Positions 9,299 through 16,981 of a stretch of 64,000 nt of DNA are shown piece after piece. The first letter of the stretch is position 1. Each line of letters starts with the position of its first letter. The position numbers were made by a program, and so were the translations under genes. Source of the DNA: Chitinophaga sp. MM2321 (lineage in GTDB: Bacteria > Bacteroidota > Bacteroidia > Chitinophagales > Chitinophagaceae); contig NZ_OZ035533.1 in the NCBI RefSeq assembly GCF_964033635.1, positions 2,976,001-3,040,000 of the forward strand, read 5' to 3'. The notes below the pieces were generated by a model. That model was given only the letters and a program-made list of their open reading frames with translations, searched no databases and had not been told where the DNA came from.

Positions 9299-9700
9299 AT
9301 GAATATTACCTTAAAACAGGCAGAAGCCGTTATAGCCGCCGCCAAAGCGAAAGCCATAGAAATCAAAACCCTGATGAACATTGCAGTGGTGGACACAGGT
9401 ACCAACCTCATTGCATTTGCACACATGGATGAGGCATGGTTGGGCTCCATAGATATTTCGCAGAAAAAGGCACGTACAGCGCGGTACTTCAATATGCCTA
9501 CCGGCGAAATCGGCAAACTATCGCAACCGGGAGGCCCTCTCTATAATATTGAACATTCCAATGGCGGACTCATTACTTTCCCCGGTGGTGTATTGATTAA
9601 AAATGCACAAGGGGAAATTATCGGTGCAATAGGCGTATCAGGCGATTTGGTAGAGAACGATCATATTGTGGCACAGGCGGGTGCGGATGCTATTAAATAA
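9299..9700 (+). CDS. HbpS/GlcG-family protein
   Basis: 133 residues from the ATG at 9299; the upstream TTG at 9260 adds a non-conserved tail. The protein matches the heme-degrading/HbpS-like fold family: [35 protein letters not shown], and a C-terminal GALI-like [12 protein letters not shown]. Members bind heme or small ligands and often sit beside oxidoreductases in catabolic operons, usually without known function. No signal peptide is visible, so it is cytoplasmic. It is 19 bp upstream of the formaldehyde-dehydrogenase homologue and presumably cotranscribed. Confidence 0.8.
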   Translation: MNITLKQAEAVIAAAKAKAIEIKTLMNIAVVDTGTNLIAFAHMDEAWLGSIDISQKKARTARYFNMPTGEIGKLSQPGGPLYNIEHSNGGLITFPGGVLIKNAQGEIIGAIGVSGDLVENDHIVAQAGADAIK

Positions 9701-9719
9701 CACAATAAAAAATCATTTT

Positions 9720-10910
9720 ATGTGTAAAAATCATGGAGTTGCGTACATAAAACCAGGTATTGTTGAAGTGAGGGAAATTGAATATCCCACCCTTGCTTTA
9801 GGTGACCGTAAATGCGAACATGGTGTCATCCTTAAAATAGTATCTACCAATATCTGCGGGAGCGACCAGCATATGGTGCGTGGGCGCACTACAGCTCCTT
9901 CCGGCCTCGTATTGGGACACGAGATCACCGGGTTGGTCATTGAAGCAGGCAGGGACGTTGAGTTTATTAAAGTAGGCGACCTGGTATCCGTTCCTTTCAA
10001 TATTGCCTGTGGCCGCTGCCGTAATTGTAAAGCCGGACAAACAGGTATCTGTCTGAATGTAAACCCTGCCCGTCCCGGCGCCGCTTATGGCTACGTGGAC
10101 ATGGGCGGCTGGGTAGGCGGACAGGCAGAATACGTGATGGTGCCTTATGCCGACTTCAACCTGCTGAAATTTCCGGATAGTGATCAGGCGATGGAAAAAA
10201 TAAAAGATCTTACCCTCCTCTCAGATATATTCCCCACCGGTTTTCATGGCGCTGTTACTGCAGGCGTAGGCCCCGGTAGCATCGTTTATATCGCGGGTGC
10301 AGGTCCTGTTGGCCTGGCCTGTGCAGCATCCTGTCATTTACTGGGCGCTGCGCTCGTTATTGTAGGCGATATGATTGATGAAAGGCTGGCACAAGCTAAA
10401 AGCTTTGGATGCGAAGTAGTAGATCTGAAAAAAGATGCTTCCTTAGCTGACCAGATTGCTGCCATCACCGGTGTTCCGGAAGTGGATTGCGCCGTTGACT
10501 GTGTAGGCTTTGAAGCCAAAGGGCATGGACACGACAGTAATGTGGAACAACCTGCCACTGTATTGAATTCTATTATGGAAGTCACCCGTGCAGGCGGACA
10601 GCTGGGTATTCCGGGGTTGTATGTTACCGGCGATCCTGGCGCGGTAGATGAAGCGGCTAAAAAAGGCAGCCTGAGTATCCGTATCGGGTTAGGATGGGCA
10701 AAATCACACTCCATTCATACCGGCCAGTGCCCGGTTATGAAGTATCATCGGCAGCTGATGAATGCGATCCTGTATGATAAGATAAAAATAGCGGAAGCTG
10801 TTAATGTAGAAGTAATTACGCTCAACGATGCCGTGAGAGGATACCACGATTTCGATAAAGGAGCAGCGAAAAAATTTGTCATTGACCCGCATGGCATGAT
10901 CCGGGCCTGA
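9720..10910 (+). CDS. fdhA: Zinc-dependent dehydrogenase, glutathione-independent formaldehyde dehydrogenase type
   Basis: 396 residues from the ATG at 9720. It is close in length and layout to the Pseudomonas-type formaldehyde dehydrogenase of the zinc alcohol dehydrogenase superfamily. Catalytic zinc ligands are C46 (NICGSDQH), H67 with E68 (GHE) and the family-specific D169 (LLSDIFPTG). The structural zinc cysteines C97, C100, C103 and C111 are all present. The nucleotide loop is GAGPVG near 193-198. The long insert and the WAKSHSIHTGQCPV segment are also typical of this subfamily. Predicted reaction: NAD-dependent oxidation of formaldehyde (or another small aldehyde) to the acid. A hexulose-phosphate-synthase-like aldolase is encoded nearby on the other strand, which makes a formaldehyde role plausible but not proven. 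Confidence 0.85.
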   Translation: MCKNHGVAYIKPGIVEVREIEYPTLALGDRKCEHGVILKIVSTNICGSDQHMVRGRTTAPSGLVLGHEITGLVIEAGRDVEFIKVGDLVSVPFNIACGRCRNCKAGQTGICLNVNPARPGAAYGYVDMGGWVGGQAEYVMVPYADFNLLKFPDSDQAMEKIKDLTLLSDIFPTGFHGAVTAGVGPGSIVYIAGAGPVGLACAASCHLLGAALVIVGDMIDERLAQAKSFGCEVVDLKKDASLADQIAAITGVPEVDCAVDCVGFEAKGHGHDSNVEQPATVLNSIMEVTRAGGQLGIPGLYVTGDPGAVDEAAKKGSLSIRIGLGWAKSHSIHTGQCPVMKYHRQLMNAILYDKIKIAEAVNVEVITLNDAVRGYHDFDKGAAKKFVIDPHGMIRA

Positions 10911-10917
10911 TAAACGA

Positions 10918-10962
10918 ATAAATAAAAATGGCTGCTTGTAAAAAGCAGCCATTTTTATTTAT
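10918..10962. terminator. 20-bp perfect hairpin between convergent genes
   Basis: Arms 10918-10937 and 10943-10962 are exact complements around GTAAA. An A-rich left flank and a T-rich right flank (CCATTTTTATTTAT) give a U-tract on both strands. It ends the fdhA unit and the seven-gene minus-strand operon. Confidence 0.85.
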
Positions 10963-10997
10963 CAATATAATTTTATCTCCATCAAATAAATTCTTAC

Positions 10998-12296
10998 TTA
11001 TGAAACTGTAGCGTTTTCAACAGCCGGAAATATGATGACATTCTTTTTATTCTTAGCGCGCATGTAGAAAAACAATCCTGTAAAAGCTACAATTAAGATG
11101 ACCGGGATGATCAAAGTGATCGATAACACTTCCGGACCGGCTGCACTTTTAGCCTGATACAACAGGTTGGCATTTTCAGTTCCCGGCTCCGCTTTCAGAT
11201 AAGCTGTCAGATCAGCACCAGCAGGCAGTTTATTCAACACCAGGTTATCATAAAACTTACCCATCAGCAAAGTATATGCAGTCACTGCAAGCATTCCTGC
11301 ACCACCCATCAGGTTCATACCGAACGCACCTGATGTAGGAATATTTTCGGAGATAAATCCCAACATAGTAGGCCAGAAATAACAAACACCAATTCCAAAT
11401 ACAATAGCAGAAAAGAAGATGGCATTTCCGGTTAATGTGCTTAACAGGTATAGTCCTATCGTTGACACAACTGCTGACATCAACAACACAGCCTCCGGGG
11501 AAAAACGGCGCATAATTGGTCCTGCCAATCCCCTGCCAATCACCATTACACCGGTAGTGAGCGTAAGGATCAAAATGGCATTATCCGTAACATTTTTGAG
11601 CAGTACATCGATCCATTGCCCGGTAAACAACTCCGTAATAGCCGTACCAAACATGCAGATAAACATGAAGATAAACAAAGGAGATGTAACCGACTTATAC
11701 ATGGATGCAGTAGATATACCGGAGGAAACACGCTCTGTAACCGGGAATTTAAGTCGCGAAAATAGATACCCGTAAACCAGCGTAGGCAAAATCATAAAGC
11801 CAACCTGCACTTTCCATCCCAATCCGATGCTACTAAAAAACAATACGATCAGCGTACCTAAAACAATTCCACCAGGGAACCATAAATGGAAATGATTGAG
11901 TTTAGCCACTTTATTTTCAGGATATAAAGTAGTCACCAAAGGATTACAGGCAGCTTCAACAGTACCATTGGCAATCCCGATTAATAAAGTAGATATAAAG
12001 AGAGACCAATACCCTTGTGCCTGTACTGTTAATATAATACCTAACAGGTGAAAGATAAACGCCATTACCAATAAGCGTTTCATGCCAATAAGATCCACAA
12101 TCATTCCGCCTATAATCACTGCCAGCGGGAATCCCCAAAAGGCGGTAGCTGTTATAGAACTTAACTGTGAAGTACTTAGTTGAAAACCTGTACCTAATTC
12201 ATTGAGGATACCTGCGCGTATACCGAAAGACAAAGAGGTGACCAGCAAAGCAAGACAGCTTGCCCAAAAGAGTTGACTCCGATTAATAGCCTGCAT
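10998..12296 (-). CDS. MFS transporter, sugar-type
   Basis: 432 residues with about twelve hydrophobic segments and a central loop near residues 185-205. An MFS loop 2-3 motif is seen in GGMIVDLIGMKRLLV. The sequence NGTVEAACNPLVTTLYPENKV resembles the fucose/NagP-like branch of sugar MFS carriers. It is the last gene of the minus-strand operon, so it probably imports the sugar or keto-sugar made by the periplasmic enzymes encoded upstream. Direction and substrate are inferred from context. Confidence 0.88.
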   Translation of the reverse strand: MQAINRSQLFWASCLALLVTSLSFGIRAGILNELGTGFQLSTSQLSSITATAFWGFPLAVIIGGMIVDLIGMKRLLVMAFIFHLLGIILTVQAQGYWSLFISTLLIGIANGTVEAACNPLVTTLYPENKVAKLNHFHLWFPGGIVLGTLIVLFFSSIGLGWKVQVGFMILPTLVYGYLFSRLKFPVTERVSSGISTASMYKSVTSPLFIFMFICMFGTAITELFTGQWIDVLLKNVTDNAILILTLTTGVMVIGRGLAGPIMRRFSPEAVLLMSAVVSTIGLYLLSTLTGNAIFFSAIVFGIGVCYFWPTMLGFISENIPTSGAFGMNLMGGAGMLAVTAYTLLMGKFYDNLVLNKLPAGADLTAYLKAEPGTENANLLYQAKSAAGPEVLSITLIIPVILIVAFTGLFFYMRAKNKKNVIIFPAVENATVS

Positions 12297-12365
12297 CCAG
12301 TTATGTTTAATGGTTTAAATAATTACAGTAAAACACCTTTTGTGCGGTGTCGTATTTATTGCAAA

Positions 12366-13391
12366 CTATATAGGTTTAAGAATACTCTTTACTACTTCTC
12401 CTTTGTGCATTTTTTCAAAAGCGGTATGCCAATCGCTAAGCGGCCATATGCCACCTATGATAGGTTTTACATCCAACCAGCCAGTGGCCAGTAATGAAAT
12501 AACACGTTCCCATACAGGCCAGTTATGACTGAAACTTCCCTGAAGGGTCACATTCTTTTGTACCAGTGGATCAATGGAAAATCCAAGTGGTTGCGGACCC
12601 CATCCTACTTTCAGGATATGACCATTGGGGCGTACCAGGTCCATCGCTATTCTGAGGGTAGCACTGGATCCTGCGGCATCTATGATGCAGTCGGCACCAA
12701 GTCCATCACGTGATTTCGCCCATTCTGATGCATTGCCGATGATGGCTTCGCAACCATATTGCTCTGCAATACTTAAACGGCCACGATCAGCTTCAAGACC
12801 TACCACAGCTACTTCTGCGCCACAAAGACGCGCCACAGCTGCGCAAAGGATACCAATGGTACCTGGTCCCAAGACGATTACCCGGTCACCTGGTTTCAGG
12901 TGTGCATTATTTACCACCGCATTGTAAGCAACACAGCAGGGTTCTGTTAAACATGCATGTTCAAAAGGAAGCTCGTCCGGAATGCGGTGCAGACAACGGG
13001 CAGGCGTTGACACATAACGTGTCATGGCACCATTTACACCATATCCAAAACCTTTGCGGGTGGGATCAAGATTATAAAGACCTGTTCTCGACATGGGATT
13101 ATCCGGATCAATGATGGCGGCTGTTTCACTAACAACCCGGTCACCTTCTTTCCAGCCCTTCACCCGGCTGCCGGTGGCAACGATGCGGCCTGAAAATTCA
13201 TGACCCAATACCACCGGATAATTTACTACCCAACTATGACCATTGGTCCATTGATGGATGTCGCTGCCACATACGCCTACATAGGCAACTTCCAGCAAAA
13301 CATCTTCTTCACCGATTTCCGGTCTTGCTATATCACGGATCTCTACCGCTCCTTCCTGGGGAGCGTAGTTTACCACAGCAGCTGATTTCAT
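12366..13391 (-). CDS. Medium-chain zinc dehydrogenase lacking the structural zinc site
   Basis: 341 residues, threonine/sorbitol-dehydrogenase-like. Catalytic zinc ligands C41 (GVCGSD), H64-E65 (GHEF) and E150 (TEP) are present, and the coenzyme loop is GPGTIG. The lobe that normally holds four structural cysteines keeps its length and its G-x-YNL core (GLYNLDP, 104-110), but every cysteine is replaced. No signal peptide, so cytoplasmic. It is 25 bp after the hexulose-phosphate-synthase-like gene and 69 bp before the transporter. It probably oxidises the imported polyol or keto-sugar at a hydroxyl group; the substrate is unknown. Confidence 0.88.
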   Translation of the reverse strand: MKSAAVVNYAPQEGAVEIRDIARPEIGEEDVLLEVAYVGVCGSDIHQWTNGHSWVVNYPVVLGHEFSGRIVATGSRVKGWKEGDRVVSETAAIIDPDNPMSRTGLYNLDPTRKGFGYGVNGAMTRYVSTPARCLHRIPDELPFEHACLTEPCCVAYNAVVNNAHLKPGDRVIVLGPGTIGILCAAVARLCGAEVAVVGLEADRGRLSIAEQYGCEAIIGNASEWAKSRDGLGADCIIDAAGSSATLRIAMDLVRPNGHILKVGWGPQPLGFSIDPLVQKNVTLQGSFSHNWPVWERVISLLATGWLDVKPIIGGIWPLSDWHTAFEKMHKGEVVKSILKPI

Positions 13392-13416
13392 TATTCTATC
13401 TGTTTAAATATGAATG

Positions 13417-14124
13417 CTATTTTTTTCCTACTGCCACATCTCCGTATGCGTGGATCTTTTCGCAGATCAACCGCAGCGATGCTTCCAGGTCACCACTGGC
13501 TGTTTTGAAGGCATCGGCGTCAATGGTCAGTGGTGCACCCAGCACCACCAGCGGCGCGCCGAATTCCGGGCAACGGATCGCCTGTTCCAGGGAGAGCCCT
13601 CCTACTGCCTGCACGGGGATATTTACCGCAGCCACTACTTCTTTCAGCTGGTCCAGCGGGTTAGGCATTCTTTTGCCCTGCGCTGCAATACCCCTGCGTT
13701 CATCATAACCGATATGATGAATCACATAATCACAACCCAGTTCTTCCAGCCGCTTTGCACCGGCCACCATATCCGGGCTGCCCAGGTTATCGCCCATTAC
13801 TTTTACGCCGAAATCACGGCCTGCATTCACTACACAGCGGATCGTTTCTTCATGCGCCCGCACCATCACCACTACATGGGTGGCACCGGCTTTGCCCATC
13901 ATCTCTACTTCGAGATAACCGCCATCCATGGTTTTGAGATCTGCTACAATAGGAATACCAGGAAAAGCTTCCCTTAATTTCCGTACGCCATGTAAGCCTT
14001 CTGCCAGGATCAGCGGGGTACCCGCTTCCAGCCAGTCAACACCTGCGCGTATGGCCATTGCTGCCGTTTCCAGGGCTTCATCTATGTTTGTTAAATCCAG
14101 TGATATCTGTACTATTGGTTTCAT
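13417..14124 (-). CDS. 3-hexulose-6-phosphate synthase-like aldolase (OMPDC superfamily)
   Basis: 235 residues, a single beta/alpha barrel of the orotidine-monophosphate-decarboxylase superfamily. The catalytic motif DLKTMD (62-67) is that of hexulose-phosphate synthase (DxKTMD) rather than the DxKxAD of ketogulonate-phosphate decarboxylase. Family chemistry is Mg-dependent condensation of formaldehyde with ribulose 5-phosphate, or the reverse cleavage. No 6-phospho-3-hexuloisomerase gene is visible nearby, so a detoxifying ribulose monophosphate pathway is incomplete here. The operon context of sugar oxidation suggests the cleavage direction or an unknown keto-sugar phosphate. Exact function is open. 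Confidence 0.8.
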   Translation of the reverse strand: MKPIVQISLDLTNIDEALETAAMAIRAGVDWLEAGTPLILAEGLHGVRKLREAFPGIPIVADLKTMDGGYLEVEMMGKAGATHVVVMVRAHEETIRCVVNAGRDFGVKVMGDNLGSPDMVAGAKRLEELGCDYVIHHIGYDERRGIAAQGKRMPNPLDQLKEVVAAVNIPVQAVGGLSLEQAIRCPEFGAPLVVLGAPLTIDADAFKTASGDLEASLRLICEKIHAYGDVAVGKK

Positions 14125-14150
14125 ATATTTTTTATAATAAGCATCGTTTC

Positions 14151-14807
14151 TTAATCCCGGAGCATTTTTACTTTTAAATCCTTAAAGAGTACTTTACTCT
14201 TTGGATCATGACCCTGCAGTGCAAAAGTGCCGCTGGAAATCAACCGGCCGGGATGACCTTCCGGCGCCGTGGCATTGGCTGGTTCTGTATATTCCAGTAC
14301 TGTTTTACCGTTCACTTTTATGGTAATCTTTTTACCCTCTACACGGATATATTCGGTAAACCAAACATTATCATCTACCAGTTTTTCTTTGATCTCCTTG
14401 ATATCATACAGGCTACCGGTTCTTTTCCAGTCGCTATGTGAGTTGTTTACCTGTACTTCAAAACCTTTGTCCGGAAAACGTACCTGCTGGAATTCCGTGT
14501 GGAAATAGATCCCGGAATTTGAGCCGGGCATCGTCATCACCTGTGCCTGGAATTCAAAGTTTTTGAAGTTGTGGTTGCCGACATCGCCTTCATAAAATAA
14601 ATGCGCTCTCGGACCATTCACCACGATGGCGCCATCTGCTACGGAAAAGGTGCTGGCATTCTCACCAGCCTTCCATCCGTTGAGAGATTTACCATCAAAC
14701 AGGGAGATCCAGCCATCGCCGGAACCGGCTGCACCGGCTTTTTTTGCCGTGTTACAGCCCATCATCAATCCGATAGCTAACAGGAATAGCAATACGTTAT
14801 ATCTCAT
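14151..14807 (-). CDS. DUF1080 / 3-keto-disaccharide hydrolase family lipoprotein
   Basis: 218 residues. A lipoprotein signal peptide ends at the lipobox LMMGC (C18). The rest is one DUF1080 domain with its standard landmarks: WISLFDGKSLNGWK, SNSGIYFHTEF, FEVQVNNSH, and a closing FALQGHDP...VLFKDLKVK. This concanavalin-like family has been renamed for members that cleave 3-keto-glycosides after C3 oxidation. It lies 43 bp before the aldolase and 31 bp after the Tat-exported Gfo/Idh/MocA gene. Predicted role: periplasmic cleavage of the 3-keto glycoside made by the GMC enzyme. Family match is certain; activity is inferred from the family and neighbours. Confidence 0.9.
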   Translation of the reverse strand: MRYNVLLFLLAIGLMMGCNTAKKAGAAGSGDGWISLFDGKSLNGWKAGENASTFSVADGAIVVNGPRAHLFYEGDVGNHNFKNFEFQAQVMTMPGSNSGIYFHTEFQQVRFPDKGFEVQVNNSHSDWKRTGSLYDIKEIKEKLVDDNVWFTEYIRVEGKKITIKVNGKTVLEYTEPANATAPEGHPGRLISSGTFALQGHDPKSKVLFKDLKVKMLRD

Positions 14808-14838
14808 CTTAAATTGCTTCAGATTATGTAATAAAAAA

Positions 14839-16305
14839 TCAACCGATACTACCCCAACCTTTTCTGTATTCTCTTTTCACATACTGATTGGCTGCATCAT
14901 AATTGGTGACACGCATATTCTGATGATCCCACAGCAACTTCGTATTGGCGCCAGGATAATCATTTCCTTTTCCTGATTTTCTTGGTACCGGGATATCCGC
15001 TACACGGATGGCTAAATTCGCCATTAAGATAGCCTCTGTCAACGGACCTGCCAGTTCAAAAGGAGAACTCAGTTCCATATTACCATATCCGGCAATAGCA
15101 CCTTCCACCCACTGGGCGTAATGGCCTTCTGCACTACCGGGAACACGGGCAAAAGTCTGTTTAACATGCACTTCATCCATGCGTGACAGTGGCAACAGGC
15201 GCGGATTGGCAGCATATTCACTGGCCATCATCTTGCCTTTGGTACCCACAAACAAGATACCGCTGTTTCCATCTCCAAACATTTCATTCGGGCCCAGTTC
15301 TTCCGGACGTTCCGGTTTGATACCACCATCCATCCAATGCATGGTTACCGGTCCTTGTGTTTTATTTGTTTTGGGGAAAGTTAAAGTGGCATGACTGGCC
15401 GGAGGACAGCTATCGGGGAAAAATCCTCTTTCACCAAAGGCGACAAACACACTGCTTACGCTCGCCTGTACATCCGATGCATATTTTAAATTCAGTACGC
15501 TGAAAGGTGCTTCCATCAGGTGACAGCCCAGATCGCCGAGAGCGCCGGTACCATAATCCCACCAACCGCGCCAGCTACCTGGAATCAGGTTATCTACATA
15601 ATTTTTTTCAGGCGCAGTACCCAGCCAAAGATCCCAGTCGAGGCCCTTTGGCACTGGTGGTGTTTCCTTGGACCAGGGAATACCCTGTGGCCACACCGGG
15701 CGGTTTGTAAAGATATATACCGTGTGTACGTCACCGATAATACCGGCGTTGTACCATTCACGCATTTGTCTTACCCCATCTCCGGAAGAGCCCTGGTTAC
15801 CCATTTGTGTAACCACTTTATATTTTTTAGCGGCCTCGGTCAATTTCCTGGCTTCCCAGATATCATGGGTCATCGGTTTTTGTACATACACATGCTTGCC
15901 CAGTTGCATGGCGCCCATGGCAATGATAGCATGACTATGATCGGGTGTGGATACAGAAACAGCATCAAAGCTTTTTGATTCTTTTTCAAAAAGTTCGCGC
16001 CAGTCTTTATAGTATTTAGCTTTAGGAAATCTTTCTCTCGAAGTAGTGGCTGCACGGTCATCTACATCACATAAGAAACCAATGTTGGCTTTCCCGCTGG
16101 CATTAAAATTGAAAAGATCAGATCTTCCTTTGCCGCCTACGCCTATCCCTGCAATAACAAGCTTGTCACTCGGTGCCAGGAAGCCTTTGCCGCCCAATAC
16201 ATGACGCGGGATGATGGTAAATCCCGCAGCTGCAAGCGCCGAGTTTTTTATGAAATTCCGTCTTGAACTGGATGCATTACCTTGATTCGACAAATTTTTG
16301 TCCAT
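14839..16305 (-). CDS. Tat-exported Gfo/Idh/MocA family oxidoreductase
   Basis: 488 residues with a clear twin-arginine signal (SRRNFIK at 13-19, hydrophobic 20-32), so it is folded with its nicotinamide cofactor and then exported. The Rossmann fold follows (KLVIAGIGVGGKG), and the family lysine motif is YVQKPMTHD (QKP in place of EKP). The long C-terminal part (GTGALGDLGCHLMEAPF) is typical of the exported Bacteroidota/Planctomycete group. With tightly bound NAD such proteins can shuttle redox state on the sugar or catalyse elimination or hydration. It sits between the dehydrogenase pair and DUF1080, which fits the 3-keto-glycoside pathway. Confidence 0.9.
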   Translation of the reverse strand: MDKNLSNQGNASSSRRNFIKNSALAAAGFTIIPRHVLGGKGFLAPSDKLVIAGIGVGGKGRSDLFNFNASGKANIGFLCDVDDRAATTSRERFPKAKYYKDWRELFEKESKSFDAVSVSTPDHSHAIIAMGAMQLGKHVYVQKPMTHDIWEARKLTEAAKKYKVVTQMGNQGSSGDGVRQMREWYNAGIIGDVHTVYIFTNRPVWPQGIPWSKETPPVPKGLDWDLWLGTAPEKNYVDNLIPGSWRGWWDYGTGALGDLGCHLMEAPFSVLNLKYASDVQASVSSVFVAFGERGFFPDSCPPASHATLTFPKTNKTQGPVTMHWMDGGIKPERPEELGPNEMFGDGNSGILFVGTKGKMMASEYAANPRLLPLSRMDEVHVKQTFARVPGSAEGHYAQWVEGAIAGYGNMELSSPFELAGPLTEAILMANLAIRVADIPVPRKSGKGNDYPGANTKLLWDHQNMRVTNYDAANQYVKREYRKGWGSIG

Positions 16306-16347
16306 GTCTTTAATTTTTGGTTAAATAAGAACGATTATTTATTGTCA

Positions 16348-16977
16348 TTAGCTTGTTTGCAGACCATACTGCGCCAGTACCTCCTGCGGAACACCTTCCC
16401 ATTTATTGGGCGTATTTCCAACATAGCCAATGTCTTTAATCCCCATCTCCGAAGTATAAAATCCGGAAGCTGTGAGGTTACGCATCAGGCTAAAGAAAGC
16501 AACACCTTGCTGCATTTCCGGTTTAGCTTTTAAAGGGTAGGCGATCTCTGTTACTATTTCCAATTGTTCTTTTTGTGAACAATCAACAAAGGCATGATTG
16601 TAACGTTTCAAACACTGAAGGTCCAGCCATTTAAGCCCTCCCCGCATGGGTGTTTGATGTTCAGGAATATCTTTCACAATAAATGCTATAAACTCAGGTA
16701 CTTTCGCATCAGATGCACTTCCTGATTTTTCATCTTTTGGAATGATGATGTCGGCCAAAACTGTGATGGTACGCATTTCATGTTCATCAAAAAATGTTTC
16801 GTCCTGCAGCTTTTTTAACCGTTCTATTTCAAAAGGTTCCCGGCCATCCACCAGGGATAAATTGCCGGCGCCTTTCAAAGTAACCGCTTTCTTGTCACCT
16901 GGTTTACAAGATTCCAGCAGTATACCGGTACCGATCGCCGTTATACCTAAAGCCTTTATAAGTTCTCTTCTTTTCAT
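16348..16977 (-). CDS. Gluconate 2-dehydrogenase subunit 3 family protein
   Basis: 209 residues from the ATG at 16977, which gives a Tat-like lipoprotein leader (MKRRELIKALGITAIGTG, lipobox LLESC, C24). Longer in-frame starts would run into the GMC gene. The mature region matches the small subunit of membrane-bound FAD sugar dehydrogenases: FFDEHEMRTITVLADIIIPK, FIAFIVKDIPEH and a GYYTSE-like GFYTSEMGIKDIGYVG. The subunit escorts the FAD subunit through Tat and holds the complex. It starts 4 bp after the GMC stop codon, so translation is coupled. Confidence 0.9.
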   Translation of the reverse strand: MKRRELIKALGITAIGTGILLESCKPGDKKAVTLKGAGNLSLVDGREPFEIERLKKLQDETFFDEHEMRTITVLADIIIPKDEKSGSASDAKVPEFIAFIVKDIPEHQTPMRGGLKWLDLQCLKRYNHAFVDCSQKEQLEIVTEIAYPLKAKPEMQQGVAFFSLMRNLTASGFYTSEMGIKDIGYVGNTPNKWEGVPQEVLAQYGLQTS

Positions 16978-16981
16978 CTTG

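Noticed and set aside
13417..14124. 3-keto-L-gulonate-6-phosphate decarboxylase
   Set aside because: The motif is DxKTMD (synthase type), not DxKxAD, and no ascorbate-pathway genes are nearby; still, specificity is uncertain.
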